DNA of 6,026 bases. It comes from Nitrospira defluvii. GTDB lineage: Bacteria > Nitrospirota > Nitrospiria > Nitrospirales > Nitrospiraceae. The stretch spans positions 1 to 6,026 of the forward strand of contig JACQHN010000146.1 of assembly GCA_016199015.1 (NCBI GenBank). The letters run 5' to 3'. The translations under genes were made by a program, and so were the position numbers. Under the pieces are notes generated by a model that saw only the letters and a list, made by a program, of their open reading frames with translations, did no database searches and had not been told where the DNA came from. Positions 1 to 5,927 of the stretch are shown here, piece by piece; position 1 is the first letter of the stretch, and the number at the start of each line of letters is the position of its first letter.

Positions 1-907
1 GCATCGGCAGCAGCGCGCAGACGGTGACGAATAAGAATATATAGCCAACCCAATCGTAGTAGGCGCGCTCCTCTTGGCTCTTACCGGTGAAGAACCGGTA
101 GCAGGCGTAGGCGAGGACGACCGCTCCGCCCGACATGATATCCGCCAAAAACCGATGCAGGTTCAACGGATTCCAGAGGGCGGAGTGAAGCAGATGCCAG
201 GGATTCCCCAAATACCGGCCCTGGCCGTCGACTCCGGACGGCGCCATCATGAAGGCCGACCAGGCATTGGCGAGCAGCAGCAGCGACGTTCCGAACACCA
301 CGGCGAGCAGGCCGATCGAGAGATGCACCCACTTCAACCCCGGCGCCGCCATACGATCCCAAGTATAGTAATAGGCGATCGTGAGGAAGGTTGTTCCGAC
401 AAACACGAGTGCATAGAGGGGCATCATCACCTTGAAGGTCCCTCCCATGTACTGCATGAAATTGGGATACAGGGTAATGAACATCGTCAACATCACGCTG
501 CCGACGGCCGCGGTGACGGAAATGGCCAACAGCGCGACCTTCAGGAGATCTTGAGCCAAGCCATCGTAGCGTAAGACGAGCGCAGGGTTTCGCGCCACCA
601 ACCCGAGAAATTCCAATAGGACACAAAAAATCGGCAAGGCCAACACAAAGCCACCGAAATACGTATGCTGTTGGATGATGAACCACATCAACAATCGGCT
701 GTCGAGCGAGCCATATTGCGGATAGTAACTCTCGTTGCCCATCGGCGCCGAGGGGCCGCTGGGAACGCCGGGCGTGTGAAAATACACATCCGTGGACGGG
801 TCTGCCGCCCTGAGCGATGCCGGATTCAACAAGGCGACCCCTGCGCCCAGGAGCACCGCGCACAGCAACAGAACGATGAATGATCGAAACGGAAGGCGTA
901 TGGTCAT
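1..907 (-). CDS. Cytochrome bd-like oxidase subunit I (CydA-related), 3' part missing
   Basis: Translating minus from the ATG at 907 gives 302 open codons to the left edge with no stop, so the C-terminal part lies outside. Residues 1-34 look like a signal peptide: basic start, hydrophobic 10-27, likely cut after LRA34. An exported stretch of about 35 residues follows, then helices near 72-101, 123-147, 160-182, 193-217 and 253-273. CydA hallmarks are H81 in QQHTYFGG (like E. coli His19, the heme b595 ligand), a WDR at 183-185, H195 (like H126), a LLANAW at 211-216, and NP at 246-247. These support a membrane subunit that reduces oxygen with heme cofactors. Two differences from E. coli CydA are the exported N-terminal extension and the loss of several ligand residues (see findings). 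The start overlaps the upstream stop as ATGA, suggesting translational coupling. The ribosome binding site is weak (GAGAG). The family is fairly sure; activity and electron donor are not, because the quinol loop is not in the window. Confidence 0.82.
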   Translation of the reverse strand, partial: MTIRLPFRSFIVLLLCAVLLGAGVALLNPASLRAADPSTDVYFHTPGVPSGPSAPMGNESYYPQYGSLDSRLLMWFIIQQHTYFGGFVLALPIFCVLLEFLGLVARNPALVLRYDGLAQDLLKVALLAISVTAAVGSVMLTMFITLYPNFMQYMGGTFKVMMPLYALVFVGTTFLTIAYYYTWDRMAAPGLKWVHLSIGLLAVVFGTSLLLLANAWSAFMMAPSGVDGQGRYLGNPWHLLHSALWNPLNLHRFLADIMSGGAVVLAYACYRFFTGKSQEERAYYDWVGYIFLFVTVCALLPM

Positions 908-1989
908 GACGACACTCTCTGACTGTTCTTCTCGAAGACAGCCGCAGATCCATTCAATGCCGTACCTGAAATGGCTTCGCGAGATTGACCGAGAATGCCC
1001 ATGACGAATGGACAACGCAACAAGACGCTGGGAACTCCTCCCTGTTGGCGATTTTCGATGTCCCGTCGATGGCCCAAATAGTAACAGTACAAAGCCATCA
1101 GGCCACCCACCACTCCCGCGACCCCGGCGAAAAGTCCAACCGAATCCATCGGCTGCTTCAAGACATAGAGGCAGCCTCCGAGCAGCACCAGATAGTACGT
1201 CGAGGCGAAGGCTAGTCCGGGCCACCACCAAAACTTCATCAGTTCTCCCCAGCGAGTCGCAGCCACCCTGGACAACCAGGCGTCTCCACCGGTTTGCCCG
1301 GCGAAAAACGCCAAGAGAGCCACGGTTCCCGCCGCCACTGTCACGATGGCGCCTTGCGCCAACACCGCCAGATCTCCACGCATGATGGTGCTCATCATCA
1401 CCGACAGACTTGCGCAAGCAAGTGCCCCTGCGGCAATCCAGCCTAACAGGACGGGACTGACTCGCTGAAGTAAGGTGCGCAGTCCGGCGCCATCAGGAAA
1501 GGTGACCAGAGGACGCCCACTGGATTCGAGCCAGCGAATGTACCCGATCTCAAATGCGTCGCGCGCGACCGCCGTGCTGGGAATGATGATCGCCATCATT
1601 GCGGGCCCATCGGGATGTTTGGCATAGTCGTATCCCACCAACCACAGCAGAGCCAGCACGAGTAACGACAACTGTACCCCGTAGACAAAGCCGATCCAGA
1701 CCAGAATCCATCCAATGCGCCGGGCTCCATCTGCGCTCACCATTTTTGCAAATGGCACCGCGCGACCGACTCGATAGGCACAGATCGCCGTCATCAGCGA
1801 TACCAAGCCGCTCAGGAGCAGAAGTGTCATCGGCTCCGCCAGTGACATGCCCTGTTTCGCCGCCCGGTAGACCGCAAAGGCCACCAGGCCAGGGACAAAC
1901 ATGACCAGACGCTTTCGCTTGCGAACCGAGTCTTCGGTCACGGCTAAGGTCAAACTCGGTAGGACTCGTAACGCCAGTCGATGCAACAT
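904..1989 (-). CDS. Seven-helix membrane protein of unknown family in the oxidase operon
   Basis: This 361-residue protein has about seven predicted membrane helices, near residues 29-45, 53-72, 92-120, 178-200, 208-230, 253-277 and 283-305. A soluble stretch of about 55 residues lies between helices 3 and 4 (about 121-177), and a polar tail of about 55 residues closes it. The N-terminus is basic (RKRKR at 23-27). I do not recognise the family. There are no CxxCH heme sites and no obvious metal cluster; the few cysteines are scattered (C70, C192, C273, C302, C326). Its TGA overlaps the ATG of the bd-like subunit by 4 bases, so the two are probably made in fixed proportion. That makes a small subunit or assembly partner of the oxidase the simplest guess, possibly standing in for CydB, but this rests on position only. 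The start follows a modest GGATG; a later start at M30 is possible. Confidence 0.8.
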   Translation of the reverse strand: MLHRLALRVLPSLTLAVTEDSVRKRKRLVMFVPGLVAFAVYRAAKQGMSLAEPMTLLLLSGLVSLMTAICAYRVGRAVPFAKMVSADGARRIGWILVWIGFVYGVQLSLLVLALLWLVGYDYAKHPDGPAMMAIIIPSTAVARDAFEIGYIRWLESSGRPLVTFPDGAGLRTLLQRVSPVLLGWIAAGALACASLSVMMSTIMRGDLAVLAQGAIVTVAAGTVALLAFFAGQTGGDAWLSRVAATRWGELMKFWWWPGLAFASTYYLVLLGGCLYVLKQPMDSVGLFAGVAGVVGGLMALYCYYLGHRRDIENRQQGGVPSVLLRCPFVMGILGQSREAISGTALNGSAAVFEKNSQRVSS

Positions 1990-2067
1990 TGCTTCATCCG
2001 TTAGGAGTAAGGGGTTGGGAGCGAGGAGCCGACGCCTGCTTCGCTTTCCTCAAAGCCGTCTCAGTAC

Positions 2068-2568
2068 TTACGCCTCATCTCGCTGTGCGGCCATGCCGAA
2101 GTAGCGCGCCTTGACCTCTTCCATCAAGGCCACGGTCACACACCGTGCTCCACGATCCACGGCCGTCCGTTCCAGTTCGATACGCGCCATGGCACGGACC
2201 GGCGCCGGAACATTGGCGAGGCGGCGCTCGGCGTCAGGATCCCACGACACCACATCACCGGTTTGAGCCTGCTCGATCACATCGTAGGTAATCACGCGCT
2301 GCTGCCTGGTCCGGGCGAAACCCTCCACCAGATCGCGCAATACAGGGACGGCATAAGGCGGGACGCGATCCAACCGATGCCGGGCATCATCGCTCCACAT
2401 CAGCCGATCGACGATCCCCTCGACCTGCCCTACCGGCACGTCGACTCCCACCAACCAGTGGCATGGTCGACATTCCGATCGGACGAACCAGGTGTGCGCG
2501 CCATCACTGGCGATCCGCTCCTCGACTCCCTCGGTATGCATCCATCTGCCGCACCCACAGACCAGCAT
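2068..2568 (-). CDS. Small protein with Cys4 ribbon-like N-terminus and two tandem PCP_red-like domains
   Basis: This soluble protein has 166 residues. The N-terminus has C4-x-C6 and C33-x2-C36, a pattern that fits a zinc ribbon or other metal-binding knuckle. The C-terminal half (about 109-157) fits the PCP_red domain, known as the C-terminal domain of BchB/ChlB in light-independent protochlorophyllide reductase: Trp at the start, LANVP at 117-121, R125, E133, A136, then RG and a hydrophobic-T-rich segment before the last helix. Residues 58-101 align with 109-152 without gaps, at an offset of 51 and with 14 of 44 identities (W, DA, RL, VP, R, E, A, R, R, T, E), so the domain is duplicated. 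The ATG at 2568 follows a GAGGAG. No membrane segment is visible. The domain call is fairly firm. The role is unknown; binding a tetrapyrrole or serving the neighbouring oxidase is an inference. Confidence 0.82.
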   Translation of the reverse strand: MLVCGCGRWMHTEGVEERIASDGAHTWFVRSECRPCHWLVGVDVPVGQVEGIVDRLMWSDDARHRLDRVPPYAVPVLRDLVEGFARTRQQRVITYDVIEQAQTGDVVSWDPDAERRLANVPAPVRAMARIELERTAVDRGARCVTVALMEEVKARYFGMAAQRDEA

Positions 2569-2571
2569 AAG

Positions 2572-2577
2572 CTCCTC
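2572..2577 (-). promoter_or_regulatory. Ribosome binding site of the PCP_red-like gene
   Basis: GAGGAG on the minus strand, followed by CTT and then the ATG at 2568. It fixes the start of this gene and lies directly after the small intergenic repeat. Confidence 0.7.
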
Positions 2578-2604
2578 GGCATTCAGCTATCAGGCATCAG
2601 CTAT
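2578..2604 (-). repeat. Two-copy imperfect tandem repeat between operon genes
   Basis: On the minus strand, ATAGCTGATGCCTG is followed at once by ATAGCTGAATGCCG, a unit of about 14 bases present twice with one small shift. On the plus strand the core TCAGCTAT occurs at 2583-2590 and 2597-2604. It fills most of the 49-base gap between the DUF420 gene and the PCP_red-like gene. No function can be read from it. Confidence 0.6.
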
Positions 2605-2617
2605 TCGATGTTAGGTC

Positions 2618-3334
2618 TCACCCAATTTTCCCGGGATAGAGAATATAGAGCATCGCATAGGTCGTCGTGCCGGTGAGGAAGAGGATGCAGTAGATGACCA
2701 TGGTAAACCGGCCGAGAGTTCGATGGCGTTGCCCGCCGTCCGGCCAGATACGCTGGATCGCCATTTCCACGGCAAACACGATGGCGATGAGAGCCAGGAG
2801 CCCGGCCCACACCAAGAGCCGCCCCATCCGAAAACGATCCGCTGCGACCAAATACACCAGGTATGCCCCCACGATCGCACAGAGGAGCCCGAAGATCGTG
2901 CCGACCTTTCCCCAAGTTGTCTGGAGGACGCGACCGCTCAGCAACCGTCGTCCTTGCTCTACAATCTGAGCGCGGAACCCAAGCACAATCATGTAAATCG
3001 CCATGACCAGCCCAATGACCACGAGCATGATATGAAAAGTCAGAAGAGGGATAAACACATGGCGGTAGAGTGCTTGAGATCCACCGAAACCTTCTTTCCC
3101 CTCGAATGCCAGTACCCCCAATTGTCGGAAGAGGTAATAGCTCACGAAAAAACTCAGCATCGCCGTCATTCCACCCAGCATAAGCCAGTGATGGGCATGC
3201 CCTTCACGGCGTTTCGCCTGTACCCAGCCGATAATGAACAGTCCCGTAAAGAGGGCTGCCATTAACTGACTCAGATCTGCACCCAACGTCGCATGTGTTC
3301 CAAAAAATCCAGGCTGTTTGAGCCACGCTGCCAT
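2618..3334 (-). CDS. DUF420 family membrane protein, probable oxidase assembly factor
   Basis: From the ATG at 3334 the protein has 238 residues and about six membrane helices (near 17-38, 50-70, 93-120, 143-165, 172-193, 209-230). The DUF420 pattern is clear: histidines before helix 2 (GHAHHWLML, 45-53), SYYLF at 65-69, a FGG at 83-85, then R91-H92 and H101 in helix 3, and a C-terminal HRTLGR (204-209) with TGTTTY (221-226) and a YP ending. Usual members have about four helices, so an extra pair (about 143-193) seems to be inserted. Known relatives such as Staphylococcus CtaM are needed for activity of aa3-type oxidases. Here the gene sits in an operon with a bd-like subunit, so a role in maturing that enzyme is the natural inference. 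A GTG one codon upstream (3337) is possible, but the ATG has better spacing from GAGG. Confidence 0.85.
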   Translation of the reverse strand: MAAWLKQPGFFGTHATLGADLSQLMAALFTGLFIIGWVQAKRREGHAHHWLMLGGMTAMLSFFVSYYLFRQLGVLAFEGKEGFGGSQALYRHVFIPLLTFHIMLVVIGLVMAIYMIVLGFRAQIVEQGRRLLSGRVLQTTWGKVGTIFGLLCAIVGAYLVYLVAADRFRMGRLLVWAGLLALIAIVFAVEMAIQRIWPDGGQRHRTLGRFTMVIYCILFLTGTTTYAMLYILYPGKIG

Positions 3335-3338
3335 CACT

Positions 3339-3344
3339 TCCCTC
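3339..3344 (-). promoter_or_regulatory. Ribosome binding site of the DUF420 gene
   Basis: GAGGGA on the minus strand; its GAGG lies 6 bases from the ATG at 3334 but only 3 from the alternative GTG at 3337, which favours the ATG. It is the edge of the repeat-like tract that fills the gap. Confidence 0.6.
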
Positions 3345-3407
3345 GTCCTTCGTATTTCGTCGGTCGCCGTTCGTCCATCACCTCACACCTCACGTTCACG
3401 CCTCACG
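3341..3407 (-). repeat. Degenerate short tandem repeat tract filling an operon junction
   Basis: On the minus strand the tract begins with copies of CGTGAGG-like units (CGTGAGG, CGTGAA, CGTGAGG, TGTGAGG, TGATGG) and continues with GACGAA-like units (GACGAACG, GACCGACGAA, TACGAA, GGACGAGG). It reaches into the end of the methyltransferase gene, supplying its last sense codons and stop, and it supplies the ribosome binding site of the DUF420 gene. No stable hairpin is visible. Confidence 0.6.
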
Positions 3408-4385
3408 AGACTTGACGCCCTGCACCACCGCGGTCTGCTCGAGTTCTACAACGGACTCGTATCCCGCATCGGTCATCCACTGCATGGCTTCTGCCGTCCG
3501 ATAACAGGCGCCTCGCTCCGTGTTGACGAGAATATGGACGGCAAACGCCGCCGTCCAAGCGGGGCTGGTGCCGGACGCATCTAGAAATCGATCTTTGATC
3601 ACCAACCGCCCACCGAGGTTGAGATGGCCATGGATCTTTTTCACCAGCGCGGCATTCGTCGCCAGGTCTTGGTAATGCAGAATATCCGACATCAACACCA
3701 CATCGTAAGGACCGCCCAGCGAGTCACGATTGAAGTCACCGGATTTCAACGCGATTCTCGCCTCTAACCCGGCTTCCTTCACCGTCCGTTCCGTCAATGG
3801 CAGCGTGGTCGCCAGATCAAATACCGTCGCCGAAAGTTGCGGATAGACCTGACAGAACGCGATGGCATTCGTCCCTGCGCCCCCGCCAAGATCAAGCATC
3901 GTCCGCGCCTGGTCGAGCGCCAGCCGTTTCGCCAAATCAGGTCCGCTCTGCTGCCCGATTCGGTGCAACACGGACAACACGTTGGCTCCGAGAGCCGGGT
4001 CCGTTTCAAAGACATGTTGTGTGACAGGGGAATGGCCGGTTTTAACAGCGTCTTCCAGCTTTCCCCAATTGCTCCACTCGGCATCGTGCAATAGAAGCAA
4101 ATGTCCCACGTATTGTGGCGAATGTTTGACCAGATGGGTCGTGGCCACCGGCGTATTGGCATAGACATTGCCGGTTTTCGTGAGGAGCCTAATGGCCACC
4201 AGCGCGTTCAGCAGGAGTTCCAACGCTCGCACATCGGCGCCGACTTTTCCGGCGGCTTCTGGGGCGGTACGGCCTCGCCCATCAAGCGCCAAAAATACAT
4301 CTAACTTCACTGCAGTCAAAAGAATTTTGGTCTCCCAGTAGTACCCCAGCTGGAAGACTTCGGCGAGGGACAATTCTCGAGGCAC
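3396..4385 (-). CDS. SAM-dependent O-methyltransferase family protein (BchU/CrtF/hydroxyneurosporene type)
   Basis: The 329 residues show the two-part layout of this class. A helical N-terminal dimerisation domain (about 1-95) has the winged-helix pattern of the family. A Rossmann methyltransferase domain (about 145-325) follows. Visible SAM-binding motifs are LDLGGGAG at 164-171, the acidic D190 in VFDL, GDF at 216-218, the strand and loop DVVLMSDILH at 228-237, and GGR at 258-260 before the next strand. H237 sits where this family usually has its catalytic-loop histidine. Length matches full members. The family methylates small molecules, including carotenoids, bacteriochlorophyllides (BchU) and quinone-like phenols; the substrate cannot be read here. 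The start is GTG at 4385, since an in-frame TGA lies two codons before it and no ATG follows for about 160 codons. No clear ribosome binding site is seen. It appears to be first in the operon. Confidence 0.87.
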   Translation of the reverse strand: MPRELSLAEVFQLGYYWETKILLTAVKLDVFLALDGRGRTAPEAAGKVGADVRALELLLNALVAIRLLTKTGNVYANTPVATTHLVKHSPQYVGHLLLLHDAEWSNWGKLEDAVKTGHSPVTQHVFETDPALGANVLSVLHRIGQQSGPDLAKRLALDQARTMLDLGGGAGTNAIAFCQVYPQLSATVFDLATTLPLTERTVKEAGLEARIALKSGDFNRDSLGGPYDVVLMSDILHYQDLATNAALVKKIHGHLNLGGRLVIKDRFLDASGTSPAWTAAFAVHILVNTERGACYRTAEAMQWMTDAGYESVVELEQTAVVQGVKSREA

Positions 4386-4423
4386 GCTTCACCCACTCAG
4401 ATCATGTGGCGTTGAAATTGGGC

Positions 4424-4453
4424 ATCTTACCCAGTTCAGAAAGAGAAAGGCAA
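4424..4453 (-). promoter_or_regulatory. Candidate sigma70-type promoter for the five-gene operon
   Basis: On the minus strand, TTGCCT (4453-4448) and TAAGAT (4429-4424) are separated by 18 bases, each matching 4 of 6 consensus positions. Transcription would start near 4417, leaving a leader of about 32 bases before the GTG at 4385. The -10 lies in the loop of a small inverted repeat (TGGG at 4419-4422, CCCA at 4430-4433), which could be an operator or chance. Confidence 0.35.
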
Positions 4454-4485
4454 GGCGACTCGGCGGAGAGGAACATCAGCAGAAA

Positions 4486-4521
4486 CCCAAAGGGCAGCGG
4501 AGCAATCCGCTGCCCTTTGGG
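4486..4521 (-). terminator. Hairpin terminator after the lipoprotein gene
   Basis: A perfect 16-bp stem (4486-4501 pairs with 4506-4521) closes on a 4-base loop (4502-4505). On the minus strand it is followed by TTTCTG, a short T-rich run. It sits about 95 bases after the lipoprotein stop and upstream of the operon promoter, so it separates two transcription units. The weak T-run leaves open an RNA-protecting or processing role instead of pure intrinsic termination. Confidence 0.7.
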
Positions 4522-4615
4522 CATGTTCTCATTGTGATTGATGGAGTCGAATTAAGCGCGATTTATAGCTCTCGCAGCTTTCAACTTTGCTACCTTTCCC
4601 CATACCTTGATGGAC

Positions 4616-5911
4616 TCAAAGTTTTGGCTTGAACTGTGGCAGGGAGCCGATTTTTTCTTTTGCTCTTCTTACCTCTCCCAGACGAGCCCGAAAATGCGCC
4701 ATGCCCAGGGCAAGTCCTGAGTAGGTTCGCACCTCATAAGATCCAATTACTGCATTATCATCTGCATAGGTATGCTTCACCATTAGTGAACAGCCCCAAG
4801 GCCCTAGATCCACGGCACCTAGTGAGCCGCCTAGCATAAAGTTTCGCTCCCAATCTTGGTAGTTCCCAAGGCAATTATGAGAACTAGCATCCTTGAACTG
4901 AAGCTGTCTTCCTTCAACGTCATAAAACCAATAGGCATATCCCCCGGAAACGGTCGAAGGCGAGCCATACTTCTCTACTACAGCTTTGTTAAAGAGTGCG
5001 CCTTGGCCCCGTTGGTCGAGGTCTCCACCGTACCAAGAAGCCATGAGAATATCTGTCGACCATCCAGACACTTCTCTTGGAGAGGCCCAGCCATAAACTG
5101 TCTTTGGATAACCCTGCTTGCTACTGGCACTAGGATCAGGCAGGCCGAATTGGAGAAAGGCACCATCATTCAATGCACGAGGCTCGAACGGCACAGCCTT
5201 CTTGACGCCTGAGATCGCAGGGCCAAGGCGAATTCCCTTAATGGCATGCCGCTCGAAAATATCTAGCGACCAATCCGGTAACTTAAGGGGAACCCGTACG
5301 ACCACGTTTCGCTTGCGGTTGTATGACCCACTAATGACCCTCACCATTCCATCCGACTCAAATTGCACACGAAATGGAGGACACACATTGGCTCCGGCAT
5401 TCTTGTAAAGCTGTGTTGTGGCTGGATCTTCAAATCCAAATGCAAGATCAGCGGGATTGGTTTTAGGACCCGTGACCCAGCTGATACAAGGATAGCCGTT
5501 CCCGTCGAGGCCGCCTGTGGCATAGTTACCCTCCGGGCTCACATAGACCACGATAGAAGACCGTACCGTTCCGCCGGCGGATGGGTCAGGCTCAGTAATG
5601 GTGATACCCGAAAATGGCCCCTTGGCCAACTCGGCAGATTCAGGGTCAGGTGCCAGCACTGAAGACACGCTCGCGGTAGAGGAGTGGGGGGCACCAGCAG
5701 ATTGACCAGTTCGTGATTCAGACGATTGAGAGGCCTCCCCCTTCGATGCCTGCCCTTGACTAAACACTGACTTCAACACATTAAACGAAGACTCGACTGC
5801 TACAGCGGCTGCGGAATTCTTACTGTTGTCATCAACACTTTTACATCCAGTTAAGACCGATATCAAACCAGCTATTACAAGAGACATTGCAGGCATGTGG
5901 CGCAAGATCAT
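4616..5911 (-). CDS. Lipoprotein of unknown function
   Basis: From the ATG at 5911 the protein has 431 residues. A short hydrophobic signal (about 7-19) ends in the lipobox LTGC with C23 as the lipidated residue. K24 follows, not Asp, so sorting to the outer membrane is expected. Residues 29-95 form a Ser/Ala-rich, low-complexity linker. The remaining roughly 330 residues look folded and rich in Trp, Tyr and Gly, with strand-like segments. Four cysteines (C142, C177, C347, C373) could form disulfides in the periplasm. A stretch at 313-330 (EKYGSPST, then YAYWFY) resembles the YG.P.....YW pattern common in uncharacterised exported proteins. I do not recognise the family. Sampled rows are about 45-50% G+C, lower than in the neighbouring operon. 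A GTG one codon upstream (5914) overlaps the ribosome binding site, so the ATG is preferred. It has its own terminator, so it is probably transcribed separately. Confidence 0.85.
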   Translation of the reverse strand: MILRHMPAMSLVIAGLISVLTGCKSVDDNSKNSAAAVAVESSFNVLKSVFSQGQASKGEASQSSESRTGQSAGAPHSSTASVSSVLAPDPESAELAKGPFSGITITEPDPSAGGTVRSSIVVYVSPEGNYATGGLDGNGYPCISWVTGPKTNPADLAFGFEDPATTQLYKNAGANVCPPFRVQFESDGMVRVISGSYNRKRNVVVRVPLKLPDWSLDIFERHAIKGIRLGPAISGVKKAVPFEPRALNDGAFLQFGLPDPSASSKQGYPKTVYGWASPREVSGWSTDILMASWYGGDLDQRGQGALFNKAVVEKYGSPSTVSGGYAYWFYDVEGRQLQFKDASSHNCLGNYQDWERNFMLGGSLGAVDLGPWGCSLMVKHTYADDNAVIGSYEVRTYSGLALGMAHFRARLGEVRRAKEKIGSLPQFKPKL

Positions 5912-5913
5912 CA

Positions 5914-5922
5914 CCTCCCTCC
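5914..5922 (-). promoter_or_regulatory. Strong ribosome binding site of the lipoprotein gene
   Basis: GGAGGGAGG on the minus strand, a close match to the 16S rRNA tail. The first GGAGG lies about 6 bases before the ATG at 5911, which decides that start over the overlapping GTG at 5914. Confidence 0.75.
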
Positions 5923-5927
5923 GTTTC

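Noticed and set aside
81..953. A 290-codon open frame on the minus strand overlapping the bd-like gene
   Set aside because: Its product is Arg/Gly/Ser-rich with no membrane pattern, whereas the frame starting at 907 gives a coherent CydA-like protein with motifs and helices. It is a shadow frame of a high-G+C gene.
904..1989. Calling the seven-helix protein CydB
   Set aside because: Its position suits a partner subunit, but I see no recognisable CydB motif, and the cydA-like gene comes after it, not before, unlike usual cydAB order.
2723..3265. A 180-codon open frame on the plus strand opposite the DUF420 gene
   Set aside because: The product is His/Pro/Gln-rich without domains and lies wholly opposite a well-supported gene, so it is an antisense shadow. 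The same holds for the plus-strand frame at 74-574.
3797..4385. Naming the methyltransferase bchU or crtF
   Set aside because: The fold and SAM motifs are clear, but substrate residues cannot be judged by eye, and no other pigment biosynthesis gene is in the window.
4529..4603. A 24-codon minus-strand frame between the lipoprotein stop and the hairpin
   Set aside because: It has an ATG and a TGA just before the hairpin, but the only AAGG is too close to the ATG to work and the peptide has no recognisable feature. Chance is likely.
4538..4623. Near-copies of TTGATGGAGTCGAATT at 4538 and 4607
   Set aside because: They match over only about 13-14 of 16 bases, one overlaps the end of the lipoprotein gene, and nothing mobile lies between them. 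Not supported as attachment sites or insertion-sequence ends.
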